Counted from the stretch's first letter, positions 1 to 11,300 are shown. The stretch: 23,660 bases of DNA from Plantago elongata (GCA_036897095.1 JAYMSP010002544.1:1-23660), one strand, 5' to 3'. Notes: generated by a model from the sequence alone, not told the origin. Translations and numbers: made by a program.

Positions 1-230
1 ACCACCCACCTCGATCTCTTCTCCTCCGCCTTAGACCACCGCCACCACCTCCCTTCTCTACCTCACACCACCACCTGTCTCTCTCCTCTGTCTCAATCGC
101 TGCCATCACCCAATCGGATCGGAGAATCAAAAACTCATCGACCACCACTGCCATGGTCCGCCACCACCACCGCCGCCAGATCTGCGAGTAGATCCGCGCC
201 ACCGCCATCATCGACTCCATATTTTTTCTG
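1..230. other. GC-rich CCACC-repeat stretch, unassigned
   Basis: This stretch is much richer in C than the rest of the left flank and is dominated by irregular CCACC/CCGCC triplets. The plus strand has an ATG at 152 that opens only 12 codons before TAG. A minus-strand frame is open through it but reads as low-complexity Val/Ala/Asp/Gly, as expected from the repeat itself. It could be the 5' UTR or first exon of a gene lying to the left, or a gene fragment captured by a transposon. I see no recognisable protein. Confidence 0.35.
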
Positions 231-1890
231 CACTTTCATTTCATATTTGTCTTTATATTTGAGTTTGATTCTGCAAATTGGGTATATGATGTTTGAGTTG
301 ATTTGATTGGTATGATTGGGAACTGATTCTGCAAATAGACTAGATAGCCTGCTGCAAAATGGAGGAACATTTTGCAACAGTTGAGCCATTTCAATCCTTC
401 ACATTTGAATGTCATACCAAATACAAAATCCCCAAATCCCATTCAAATGGGCATTATAGTGCTACTCCAATCAGCCCCTTAATATTTAAGTCTCTTACAA
501 TACCATCTATATTAAAAATAAAAGGACGGACAAAGTTTAAATTTAAAAAATAACTTACATACCTTAAGACTATCACTTATAACTTAAGGTGTTTAGTTAA
601 CAAACATCGATATTTTCTATAATTTAAAACATAATTGTTGGCTATAAAAATATTTATATAATTTAATTTTTCTATTAGCAATATCAATACAGTTATATTC
701 AAATTAATATAGACAAACTACCGTCCTGAAAATTTAATGTATATAGTATATTAAGATTGACATATAATTTTATACAAAAAATACAATGAAAAATGTAATT
801 TTAATTATAAAATGTGTAATTTATGTGTATAATTGATATTAATTATTATTTATCAAATGTGGTACGGTTAAAAATATCAATTATTCAAAGTAATGTATAC
901 ATTTTTCTTTATATTATTAATATTTAAAGTTAAGTACAAATACGAACTTGAAGAAAAATCCTGGCTACGCCTGGTGTCCAAAACATTACATGAAATGGTT
1001 GCATAATCTTACAAATCCATTCATAAGTAATCATTCCTTATTAGGTAACTATTATAAGTGCTCCCACTTGACTCAATTCAATATTGCCTTCTCCGTTTCC
1101 TTTTTAAACATCTAGACCATTGGCTTGATTACTCAAGGGGTCAAGCATTATATTATCGGATGATCAATGACAATGTTATCGGATGATTAATGACGATGAA
1201 CAAATAATGTTAGTTATTTTAAGGTTTTAGCATTATATTGTTGTGTTTCCGTTCATGACTCTTTCAGTTTCATGTCATCACAGAGTGGCATCCTTATCGA
1301 GTATCATCGATGTAATAATTATTTTGTATTAAAAGGCAAAAAAAAAGGCCTATCATAAATAAACAATAATATAAAGTTGGTGAAATTATATTATCACCCA
1401 ATTAACTAGTTAGATGCAATTATGCATGAATACCACATTATTCTATCTAACGTCCGATATAATCTAATAATTTATATAAAGATTATTTGCGAGTCTATTG
1501 TTAATATATATTATTTTAATATACTTTCACACCTATGTTAGAATAAATGGTGTATGTTAAGTATGAAGAAATACAATAGACCTGAGCGAAGTACTCTGTA
1601 CTTCTGATTTCTGAAAATTGATTGATTATAGGGCTTGATTATATAGCACAATATAGAGAGGGTTAAAAACACATTTGTTTTTTTTTTATCTAGTTCGACT
1701 ATCCGGCCACCTTACTGTAGACGATCAAAATTCGTCTACCTTAAAATAACATTAAAAATTATATATTATAATACAAAAAAATAATTTTTGGAATTTTATA
1801 AAATTAAATTCCAAAATAAAATTGCTAGATCATTTCTTATAACATGTAGAATTAAATCAAATCATGCCGTATGGGTCAACGTGGAAGAAA
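231..1890. other. AT-rich intergenic DNA without a gene
   Basis: No coding frame here looks real. Small structures seen: a palindrome-like CCCATTCAAATGGG near 436; an 8-bp inverted repeat ACCTTAAG/CTTAAGGT at 561-568 and 583-590; two near-identical 21-nt units beginning TTATCGGATGAT near 1155 and 1177; and a hairpin GTAGACGA/TCGTCTAC at 1717-1724 and 1732-1739. The text around 950-985 (an AAAAATCCTGGCTACGCC phrase) resembles wording often seen in dispersed plant repeats, but this is from memory only. Confidence 0.5.
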
Positions 1891-1900
1891 TCGAGTAAAT

Positions 1901-1980
1901 CAGACTTCGTACGATGAAATTAGACTGCGTACGATGAAATTGGACTTCGTACGATCAAATTGGACTGCGTATGACAAATT
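1901..1980 (+). repeat. Four tandem 20-bp units carrying CGTACG
   Basis: Four consecutive units of exactly 20 bp (1901-1920, 1921-1940, 1941-1960, 1961-1980) share the pattern nnGACTkCGTACGATnAAAT; the last unit is degenerate (GTATGAC). Position 7 alternates T, G, T, G, so a 40-bp dimer was probably duplicated. Units 1-3 contain the palindrome CGTACG. The array ends about 70 bp upstream of the TATA box at 2049, the usual place for upstream regulatory repeats in an LTR or pararetrovirus-type promoter. Confidence 0.9.
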
Positions 1981-2021
1981 GGGCCAGGAGTATTGAACCG
2001 GACCACGGGGTTTCTACTTCC

Positions 2022-2037
2022 ATGCTTCTAGAAGCAT
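2022..2037. promoter_or_regulatory. 16-bp perfect palindrome with heat-shock-element-like core
   Basis: ATGCTTCTAGAAGCAT is a perfect palindrome 12 bp upstream of the TATA box. Its centre, TTCTAGAA, matches the inverted nTTCnnGAAn half-sites of a plant heat shock element; further TTC triplets lie on both sides but not at ideal 5-bp spacing. The palindrome is seen directly. The heat-shock reading is inference. Confidence 0.5.
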
Positions 2038-2048
2038 TTCTTCCCACT

Positions 2049-2056
2049 TATAAATA
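2049..2056 (+). promoter_or_regulatory. TATA box TATAAATA of LTR-like promoter
   Basis: TATAAATA followed by GGGG fits the plant TATA consensus and is preceded by the 20-bp repeats and the palindrome. Transcription would be expected to begin about 30 nt downstream, near 2080, just before an A/C-rich leader-like sequence containing ACACACAATCACAAGC. Confidence 0.65.
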
Positions 2057-2650
2057 GGGGTCCTCCCTTCTTCATTTCACTCCTAAAAAAACACACAATC
2101 ACAAGCATCAAAGAAGCACAAGCACTCCAGAGCAAGAGCAACAATCGTCTTTTTTGAGTATCGCCGCTTTCTTAATAGATGTCGTCTGCTGCAAGAACAT
2201 CGTCTTCTTCGAGAACCGCCATCTTCCTGTGAAGTGCCGCCATCTGCCTCCCGGATCCGCCTTGAAGTCCGATCAAATCGTCAAGCAGTTCATCCGGAAA
2301 TCAAGAAGTAGTCGTCGTTTGATCCAAGAGGAAGACTCTGCGCACTTGGAGAAACGTTTCTAGACGATCAACCAACGCGAAGCAAGATCAAAGCCAAGTT
2401 CTACGACGATCGAGAAGCACTCTTCGAAGAGTTCATCAAATCTCCAAGAAGATCGTCATTGCTCGCCATAAACGTCTACAAGTTCGTCAGTTCGATTCGA
2501 GATCAAGCCAAAAAGCCCTCACATCGACGTTCGTTCGAATTTAAAGACAAGTTCTAGATCGAAGAACTTGAAGATCCAAGTTCATCGTCTTAGAAAACTA
2601 GAATAAGAGGATTAGACTAGAGAATTATACCCCACATTAAACAAGTTTAT

Positions 2651-3336
2651 CAAATTATCATTTATACAATTTTACTTGCTACACTTACCTAATGACACAG
2701 GCAAGTACCTAAACATATGGAATCCATAAAGATACGAATTCCGACTTTGAGGACAGCAAAATCCATTGAGTTGGTGAACATATAGTTACGACTTACGAAT
2801 GTCTAAAAATGACTAAAAGTTCATTAAGTTGATGAACATACGCTCATTAATTATAAATTACCATGAATAGCGTGACTTAACAAAGCAAAATGGTTCACTT
2901 TTTCTTTGACGACTCCATCTCCCAAGTTCCAACAAACAAAATTATATTTTATTTTTCGAATAAGTTCACGTAACGCTGAAAAAATAACTGAAATTAATTT
3001 GTTGGCTCGTACTCGAACCCTGTTAATATGATTCGAACTTTATTAGATTTCGAGTTCACTTGAACTAAATTCAAGAGTTTAAATTTTAGAAACTCAATTT
3101 TAAAAAGAGTTGCAAGTCAAGATCGAATAAAGAATTTATTTTATTTTTGAGCTTAAACTCTACATTTTCCTTAACAAACTGAGGTTTTGTAAAATCAGTT
3201 CGGCTCGTTGCGAGCTCTACCTCAAACTATGCACATCACCTTAAATGATGGAAATTTTTTATTTTATATATATTAAAGTGATACAGTTTCATTTTAATTA
3301 CATTAAAGTTAGTGATCAATTTATATAGGCTATAAT
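2651..3336. other. Intergenic DNA with degenerate GCTCGAACTCG-type repeat
   Basis: Two 19-nt words differing at two positions (CATTGAGTTGGTGAACATA at 2764, CATTAAGTTGATGAACATA at 2822) lie 58 bp apart. From about 2999 to 3220 the text is a decayed series of CTCGAACT/GAGTTCA/GAGCTTAAACTC words closing with GGCTCGTTGCGAGCTC. This resembles a very common dispersed plant repeat built of GAGCTCGAACTCG words; the family assignment is from memory. No gene is visible. Confidence 0.4.
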
Positions 3337-3911
3337 AACCACCCACTCAATTTGTATACTGCGAATAATTTTTCGACGAAATCGATGATTTGATTGTCGG
3401 AGTTTCAATTTTCCCTCCATAAGTTTCAATGATGGACACGTGTCATTGTCTCGTTAATTCTGACTTATAAATTATATAAATAATGTTTGAATTAGTTTAA
3501 AAATTATTTAAAAGAAATGAAATTATGTAAAATTATTTTTAAATTCTGGAAATAATTTCAAATGAAATTTGTGATTTTTTTTTATTAAAGTACAAAACAG
3601 TAAAAAACTGTAACACAGTAAAAATTGTAGTTAACTAAACAGTAATAAAACAACTAATATGTTTTTTAAATTTTTACAAATTTTGTTTGGATTATTTAGA
3701 GAAATTAAAAATAATATTACATAATTTAATTTCTTTTAAATAATTTTTGAACTAATTAAAATACTATTTATATAATTTATAGGTTAAAATTAACGAGACG
3801 CTGACACGTGTCCATCTATTCAAACTTATGGAGGAAAAATTGAAACTCTGGCGATCAAATCATCAATTTCGCCAAAAAATCGTTCGAAATATACAAATTG
3901 AGTGGGTGGTT
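3337..3911. mobile_element. Foldback MITE-like element with long terminal inverted repeats
   Basis: The left arm (about 3337-3571) and the right arm (about 3675-3911) are inverted copies of each other over about 235 bp each, with scattered mismatches, around a 100-bp AT-rich centre. Both outer ends read AACCACCCACTCAATTTGTATA (or its complement). Each arm carries a G-box, ACACGTGTC (near 3435 and 3805). No transposase frame is present, so the element is non-autonomous. Clear target-site duplications were not found: the flanks TATAAT and GTTATG are only weakly alike. Long arms suggest a Mutator-like or foldback origin. A transcript across it would form a long hairpin. Confidence 0.85.
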
Positions 3912-4022
3912 GTTATGTTGGACATAAATCGATGTTAATTTAATGTATATACAATGAAACTGTTTTAACATAAGCTATTGAATTAAAGAATTATAGGGAG
4001 TCCTTGTACTTGTGTACCCTTA

Positions 4023-4621
4023 GACCTTCTCTATTGGATGCACCGTCACGTGGCGTCGTGGGCGACGCCGCACCGTCGCATGTCTATTGATCGGTAATGA
4101 CGCGCCGTCACACCGCGCCATTGCATGGTGCGGTGTGAAGGCTTGACAACAGATAAGTGATACTTAGCTGCTGTCAAGTGTAAAACCTTTTCTTTTTATT
4201 TTTTTATTTTTTTTATATTTTGCCAATTTCAAACGCAAATAACTTGAAAAATATGAATGTGAAAAATATATAAAAATTACCAACGGATTCATTTTTTCGA
4301 GATCTACGAATAGAGACCACTCTCGATTATTTTTGGATCATTCTATATCGAACTCATTTTCTCTCTGAATTAAACTTAAAATTGTAAAACAACCTCTAAA
4401 AATTCAATTTTATTAATTCCGACTTCTAAACACTATTATAATATATTAAATATATTTTTAGTAAAATAAAAAAACTATTTTTAATTTTAAACCTAAATAA
4501 ATTATAAAACGACTTAAAAATGTAATTTCATCAGTTTCAACATCTAAACACTCTTATAATATGAATAATATGTAAATAAAATAAAAAAATAAGAAAATAC
4601 ACGCAACGATTTGAGATGGTC
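4023..4621. mobile_element. PIF/Harbinger-like non-autonomous element flanked by TTA
   Basis: The ends are GACCTTCTC (4023) and GAGATGGTC (4613-4621), an imperfect terminal inverted repeat, and both sides carry TTA (4020-4022 and 4622-4624). A 3-bp TTA/TAA target duplication is the hallmark of PIF/Harbinger transposons. The left 120 bp is GC-rich and the rest AT-rich. Inside are two GC hairpins near the left end and an imperfect direct repeat of about 90 bp (about 4384-4475 and 4504-4590). There is no transposase frame, so this is a deletion derivative or MITE. Confidence 0.7.
4052..4138. repeat. Two GC-rich hairpins in the subterminal region
   Basis: GGCGTCG (4052-4058) pairs with CGACGCC (4063-4069) around TGGG. 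A stronger hairpin pairs 4108-4121 with 4125-4138 over 14 bp, with a single G-T wobble and a TGC loop. Both sit just inside the left terminal repeat of the PIF-like element, where transposase recognition sequences commonly lie. Confidence 0.75.
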
Positions 4622-4624
4622 TTA

Positions 4625-6010
4625 CATTAGATCTTTCCTTATATAAAGATGGGTGCACCAATACTACCACCTATAAAAATTATTAGTGTCTATAAATAAG
4701 AAGGCGCTTAGATCGAAGCCTGCGACCCGGGGCACATAGCTTCCAACTAACGGGTAGTTCTGAACCCACGCACTACCCTAAGGTTATCCTAGAAAAGAGA
4801 GTTCTTAATAATTACCCTACACCTAGCTCAAGAAATCTTTATTTATAGTACTCTCTCTAATATTTTTACTATATATAAAATTAAACTTTTCCTTTATTAT
4901 CTGATGAAAATGCAAAGGCCAACTTCTCCTTTACTCCAGTGCTTATCCCAATGACACCTTCCCTAGTAACTCACTGACCACTTGACTACATCTTGATCCC
5001 AATTCCCAGTAACCACCTACCAAGCATGAAACACGCTTTAATTTATTTACCCCCTTCTCGTTTGTTCAACTCATCTACACCATGCTTTGACCTGAAACGT
5101 CTTTTGTGGACTGTGGTCATATTTTTCCGTTCAACAATATGATGTGCACACTTTGCTAATGGCTATTGATCCGTTAAACAAGGGCAATATAAACACTTGT
5201 CTTTTGGCCTTTTGCAAATTTCAAATTTAGGAAACGAAAAAGTCCATTCATATTGTTGCTTGCCACGAAAGATCAGAAATATGGTTGCTCCTAAAATAAC
5301 AATGAAAATAATTGATTAATCATTTGTAGTTTGCGGTGTGCTAATTCATATCCACACACCAATTATTCTTATCTGACTCATCCTTATTATTTTAGAGTTT
5401 AATTAGTACATGGATTTGTACAAAATCGATAAGGATAGGGAACAAGTTTCGACATTTGAAATTTTGTATGCCATGTTCAATGATCCCGTCCCTAACACTG
5501 GGAATTTTTTGTGTTAACTATTCATTAGATCTTGGTTCCTGATATAGGAGAATCTTTATTAATTTGGTTTTTGGCCAAAGTTCAAAGGGAAATTCCTGAA
5601 ATCAACGTGTTCTATGTCTTGTAATCTTGTTGCATTTGAGCTAAAGAAATTCTTTACTAAACATAACATTTTAGACCTTGCATTATTCATAGTCACTGCA
5701 AAATTAATGAACGGAGTATTGAATCAAGAACTTCATTATCTCAAATAAGATGTTATTAAGTTCTCAGTTAATAATGCATTTTAATATTTTCACAAACATT
5801 CATGGGAGAGGAAAACATAAAGTTCAAAATTTCAAAATAATATCTAATTTCATATTCATTTCATCACGATAGTATGAAAAGGTTGAAAATTTTCAGTTCT
5901 TTATATTTAATTTTGGCAATATTTTAAAATGTCAGGACATTTTCAATTATCATGGATCCATGAAAGAACACTAAATGAAGGTAAGGTAAGATCTTTAGAT
6001 TGTTTCATAA
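4625..6010. other. Intergenic DNA without a gene
   Basis: No convincing coding frame. A 7-bp inverted repeat, GGGTAGT/ACTACCC, lies at 4752-4758 and 4772-4778 in a short GC-richer patch (4710-4800) whose AGATCGAAGCCTGCGACCCGG wording may be a repeat fragment. The remainder is AT-rich single-copy-looking sequence. The right part may include the end of the 3' UTR of the uniporter gene. Confidence 0.5.
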
Positions 6011-6458
6011 TTGTAATTTTATTACTATTTTTTCTACAAAAATATACATATTACAATGAGTATTAGTATTACATACTTACACCATTACAAATCTAGAACT
6101 AGAAACAAATATTAGTTGGTCATAATCAAGATATTAGCTCTATGTCATAAACTCAGCCTAACTATGTGAGCTAGCTAATAACAATCACTCAATGAGCTCT
6201 CTAGGAACCTTAAACTCTCCAATTTCTCTGGAGGCATGTACTCATGCACAAGAACTGAATGGATTTTCTCAGAATATGTCTGAACTTTGGTCTCATTGAT
6301 CAGAAAGCCTCTCTCGCATTATGGTACATTAGCCGCAAACAGTTTTACAAGCGTATAAAGAAACAAATGGTGAAAATTTCATTCCTTCGTCCTAAATCTA
6401 ACATAATAATTTAATTTCCATTTCATTATCAGTAATTAATCAACATCAGAATGATCGA

Positions 6459-8232
6459 TCAGTAAGTCCTCAACTCAACATCGTGAACCGGAGAACTGAA
6501 CGATGCAACCGCCTGGCTCACAGTCGTATCAGGACAGCAAGCTTTCTTCAGCTTGTTGTACCTCTCGATATCAAAATTCTGAGCCTTCATCAACCGCTTC
6601 TGCTTCACATCAAACCTGCTCTGAAAGAACCCCTCGAAAGAGGGCTCTTTTGAAGTTCTCAGGAAGAACGCATAACCAGCCATGAAGTATACTGAAGTGA
6701 CATAGAAGCAAATAGGTTCCATGACATCCCATGAGAGCTCCCAAAATGTAAGCCTCATGAAAGCAGCTGTCTGTACTATCAAATACCCCAGTCCACCCCA
6801 AAGCTCCCGCTTTACGAGCGACTCCGCTTTTCTGTCAATTGCGGCTTTCTGAGTCTCAAGTTCTTGCAGCTCCTGCATCCTTGGATCACTCAGGTTCATC
6901 GGCAAACGTGTCTGTATTAGGCCTTGGATTGCTTTCACAACCTGTAGACACAAAATGGTACAATGGCTTGGTAAACACCACTTCACTCTTTTCACATCAA
7001 CAACTTTCATCTCTTTAAATCAAAGACACACACAAACTCAAGCATTGATTATAGACTTCTAAACCCCCTTCAAACCATTTCCTACCAAAAAGTTTCTGAA
7101 AGGAAATCTCAATCTTCTAGAGGCTTCTTTCTCAAAAAGCAGAGATTTTTATTTTTTTTGATATTTTTTCAAGGAGATTTGATTACTTGAATTTGTTATA
7201 CACTCCAAAACAGTCGGAAGTCATTTTCATCACTTTACTTGCCGTCACAAGTAATCAATCAATCAAGATCTCAACCCAGTCCAAATGAAACACCATCAGT
7301 TTTCTTTTCTCCTCCTTCACCACAAAAATGCAAGAATATGTTTTTGTTGGGTGAAAGATATTTTGACTAAAAGAATAGCCAAAGGTTTTGCAAATTGCAA
7401 TAATCTGGGTTGATCATTGATCATCTCTCGAGTTTTCCTGTTAAGAAGACATGGAAACAAACACACACGATAAAAACTCATCAGTTCTCAATCATCTCCA
7501 AATCAAAAAAAGAAACAAAATTCTCTATCTCATCTTAATAATCCCAATAACACAAAGCCCAACCAGACTCAAAAGCCTGTCAAAACTCAAATAACACAAA
7601 CATAAAACAATCAAACAAATCAATTGATCATATAATTCAAATAAAAAAGGGATTAAAAAACCAACCTTGTCAGGTCTCAGATGAACAGTATTCTGCAGAA
7701 CAATCACACTTCCAGATTGATCCAGCATCTTCGCAAACTCCAATCCTTGATCAAAACTGGAACAATCCCTCGAACAGATCTCCAAAAACTCCGTATAGCT
7801 CACGCAATCCTTTTCAACCTCTCTCAGCCTCTCCTTCACCATTTCCAGCTGAGAAACCTTCAAAATCTTCTTCGCATCCATCACCGAAAGCTCCTCCGCC
7901 ACCTCCTCCATCTCCGGAGGCGGAATCAGCCCATCGAGCCTAACCCTAACCCTATCCTTCCCAATGCCGATATCCCTAATCCTCTCCAGAAGCTTCTCAC
8001 CGGTCGGAAGGAATCGAAATTCCGGCGGCGCAACCGCCGATTGACGGTGGAGATACCGACGGAATATTCCGTCGTCTTTGGGATCCGATGCCAGCTGGCT
8101 CGGCGAGGATTGGTTGAGAACGGGTGACTTGAAGGCGGAGCGTGGGTTGGAGATACGGCAGTTGGTTAGGGCCGGGTTTGCGGCTCTGGTTAGGGCCATT
8201 AGGCGCTGAGTTATGCTTCTATTGAACGCCAT
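6459..8232 (-). CDS. MCU: Mitochondrial calcium uniporter (MCU) family protein, two exons
   Basis: The protein would be the pore subunit of the inner-membrane channel that lets Ca2+ into the mitochondrial matrix. The CDS joins exon 1 (8232-7666, 189 codons) and exon 2 (6941-6459, 160 codons plus stop), giving 349 aa, a usual length for plant MCU proteins. Residues 1-40 are rich in Arg, Ser and Ala without acids, a typical mitochondrial targeting peptide. Charged, coiled-coil-prone segments lie about 110-150 and 210-235. Two membrane spans (about 238-256 and 266-283) flank WDVMEP (260-265), the conserved selectivity-filter motif with Asp and Glu that bind Ca2+. The ATG lies in a good context (CAACAATGGCG). 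A TATA box lies at 8385-8392. An AATAAA on the minus strand at 6018-6023 is a possible poly(A) signal. It stands alone and looks intact. Confidence 0.93.
6942..7665 (-). other. Phase-0 intron of the MCU gene
   Basis: On the minus strand the donor is AAG|GTTGGT (exon 1 ends at 7666) and the acceptor is TGTCTACAG|GTTGTG (exon 2 begins at 6941). The intron is 724 bp and splits codons Lys189 and Val190 cleanly. Removing it joins the LRPDK and VVKAIQGL segments, the continuous sequence expected for plant MCU. Frames running across the splice sites are intron read-through. Confidence 0.93.
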
Positions 8233-8384
8233 TGTTGAATGAATGAATCAAAGAATTGGGAATAAATTGGAGATGAGAATTGGAAATGAAGAAGACGAAT
8301 TATTATAAGTCTGTAATTTTGTGTATTGAAAGCATTGCAAATAGTATTTGGTTGTGGTGTGATGTTCGTGATGGGCCTTACCCC

Positions 8385-8392
8385 TATTTATA
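8385..8392 (-). promoter_or_regulatory. TATA box of the MCU gene
   Basis: Read on the minus strand this is TATAAATA followed by GGGG, about 150 bp upstream of the ATG, so transcription would start near 8355 with a 5' UTR of about 120 nt. A TGGGCC word (8372-8377), the site II/TCP-type element common near plant genes for mitochondrial proteins, lies just downstream of the TATA box. Confidence 0.65.
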
Positions 8393-8399
8393 GCCCTCT

Positions 8400-11300
8400 C
8401 CAATTAATCACTAATTAATAAAAATTGTTTTTTTCCTTTTTTTATTTCCATTATTTTGGAGAAAGAGGTTGAGCGATAAGGATTACACTTGTTCTCGGGA
8501 GAGCATTATTCCATGAAATATTCTTATTTTTATTCAGTTTACACCCCTATCATTTTGATCGTAATAACTGAGTACGAATGTCAATCTATTTTCAACATCG
8601 CCTCCTTCAATATTGACTTAAAACTTGTAATTGTATCTGCGTTGCAAACATTAGCGCGGCAAGTACGTTTTAGTTAATTCCGTCATGAGTATAGATATAG
8701 TGAAATTGAATTTAAATGTTGATAATTAAATTGGGAAGGATGGGTATGAATTTTTTTAAATATGATGTAATCCTGAGGAAAAAGAAATGACAAAACGGTC
8801 CAAAAAGATAGGAATATTAGCACCGGAGCTATGCTACACACGTGACGTTGATGAACAGAAAATAGGATAGACCGATAGAGTAATCACGAGGATCGTTGGA
8901 TGACCAGACATGTGTCCATAACCATTGGATTAGTTGAATTTATTTAATTGTACAGCATTGTTGACTAAAAGGATTTACACGTGTTTGTTAAAGGAAGGTG
9001 TTACGGCGCAGAGGATAGCAAAACGGTGAAAATGACGTGGATGAAGTCATTTTTTGAAAATTGCAAATGGCCCAAATTGGGTGTACCAAAAAAGAAGGGA
9101 CAAGGTTGAACTAGTGGAGGCTACGAATTTAATTTTACTGCAGGTTCACGCGAACGCATCGTCACATAAGTTTGGGCCGGATGTAGCTACTCGAAACCAA
9201 TAGACATAAATTTGAGTATAATTATCCCTACTTTTGGGTGATTTTGTTTACCCATTTAGTTTGACTCATTTATTATTAATGGAGATCCTTTTAGAAAATA
9301 AATTAATACAGTAAAATATAAACGTTGAAGTGACTATCGCATAGCATATTTTTCTTATTTGAACTTATCGTAGTAGTTTTGAGCTAACAATTATATTTTC
9401 TAATTAATTTTTACTCAATTAAACTTACAACACTTAAAAAATCTTATAAAATTTCAATTTTCAATAAGGAATAGAATTTTTTACAAATTAATTGCAATTT
9501 ATTTTCTGTAAGACAAGTCTATCCTGATCTTACTTAACGTTCATTATATATTTCTTGCTGATTATTAGGAATGATAAGAACAAATTAATGAGCTAGCTGT
9601 GCAAGTTTGAGTTTAATGAAGAGTCAGTCTATATTTATTTATGCCAACTGGTTTTCATTCACGCAAACGTGTCGCCACATAATATCGTGGTATGGCAACT
9701 GCAGAATTTCGGAGCCGATAGACTGACCACGGATATTTGATCAAATTGCAGAAATCTACTCTAAAGGATTGCTTTCATTTAAACCTTCTACTTTCGAAAA
9801 TAAAATTTTCAAGTTATATAAGAACTTGAATATTATATTTGAAGAAACATAATAAATAATTAATGAATAAAAATTGATATTAATTTGTTAAAAGTACAAA
9901 TTCAAATATTATTTATGTACATGTGATAAGTTAATTAAGCTAATAGCTAATAATAATCGAATAAAAGTTATCATTGATTGGTAAAGTTGTAATACTAATA
10001 TGTATGCAAGATGTCAATAAAGTCAAGTGAAATAGAAGGTACGAATAATGAGAAGTTTTATATAAGAAGAAGGATATCAGTCTGTATAGTGGTGTAGTCA
10101 TAAATTCTGTGGGTTAAAAACTATTGAAAATCCAATAGTGTTACTTTTATGATGCCAAAAGATGTCACATTAATCCATGAAAATAATACATGTATATGTG
10201 AAAATCTCAATTTCGTTAAATTATATACTACTTCGTATTTTTAAAAGAAAATAAAATTTTAAAAAACTCTTCGTAGGCATTTTGTAATTTTAAATTTCAA
10301 ATCTATATAAAAACTGAGATGTTTCAGTATTTGCTAGTCCTTGGTGAATGCTGAGATTTAGAACAATGATACGCGAAAGGAAGTGTAATGCAATTTATCA
10401 TGTTTGCGTAAGGGACAGGCAGGTTTGGCTGTTAAGATTAATTGGATAATTGCCGCGTAAGCTGGTACACGCACCAGCTTTAGCTTATTGCCGCCTGCCT
10501 TATTATAATTCACGTTTTCCCTTGTGCTAATTAATTTGTCTTAATTCATTAGATCAATTACCTGATTGTAACAATTTGCAATATTTCAATATTAATTATA
10601 TTATATCCATGTTTATTCATCAATTTTCATTTCCATCTTCAATTTAATTTAAACATGCCACCTCTTGTACGTATTTAGTTTACTTTCTCTCCTGAATAAC
10701 GTGACTTGAAGTCAGATTTCCAGTTTGACACTCTCACTGTAAAGCCAAAGGATAATATAATTTGATGTAATATGTTGATCAGTTAATTATAATCTCTCAA
10801 GAAATACATTATAACTCAACATGTACATTCGAGTGCAGACTAATATTTTTCCTTACACATACAAATAAATTTTATACCACAACACCGGTAGCAGAATTAA
10901 AAATAAAATTTTAATGGACGAAATTGCATGTATAAAATTATCTCAGAGACTGGGAGAGGGGAATCATAAATTAACGAAAATATTATTTAAAAAATATATT
11001 TTTTTCAAATTTTAAGTAGGACGAACCCTCTTTGTACATCCTCTGATTCCGTCCCATGCACGGCAAATTGTTTTCCATATGAAGACGTACGAGAGTCTGC
11101 AACGTGCACTTAATAGTTCTAATTAGTTGTATCAGGAGAAAATTAGGATGACAAGATCGTGGTAAATTAATAATGGTTTACCTCAACCACAAGTTCACAT
11201 GTGATTTGGGTGAACAAATGATTAATAATAATTTCCTAAAAATATATAACTAATATCTTCACACTCATTTGTAAATTAATTATTTTCACATGCCACAAAG

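Larger units (their letters stand above)
1890..2650 (+). mobile_element. LTR-like or pararetrovirus-like promoter/leader fragment (probable solo LTR)
   Basis: The block has the order upstream tandem repeats, TATA box, A/C-rich leader and then about 500 nt rich in GATC/GTTC/GAAG words, less AT-rich than its flanks. The only sizeable frame (2154-2363, 69 aa) matches nothing I recognise and is probably non-coding. No gag, protease, reverse transcriptase or primer-binding site is visible, and no second copy exists in the window. TG lies at 1536 (TGTTAGAATA), but I could not find a matching CA end with a convincing target-site duplication. A solo LTR is the likeliest reading; an old pararetroviral leader or a non-coding RNA gene are alternatives. 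Confidence 0.45.

Noticed and set aside
2154..2363. 69-aa plus-strand frame after the LTR-like TATA box
   Set aside because: It matches no family I know, lies in a leader-like repeat-rich block, and ends without any continuing frame; treated as non-coding.
1536..2691. Possible complete LTR from TGTTAGAATA with ACCTA on both sides
   Set aside because: ACCTA occurs before 1536 and at 2687-2691, but the right end would read CTT instead of CA, and a 5-bp match is easily chance, so boundaries were left open.
6610..6801. 63-aa minus-strand frame inside MCU exon 2
   Set aside because: Shadow of the real exon, which carries the conserved WDVMEP motif in the other frame.
6942..7010. N-terminal extension of exon 2 beginning MKVVDVKR
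   Set aside because: This is intron sequence read through the acceptor site; joining exon 1 directly gives the expected MCU sequence.
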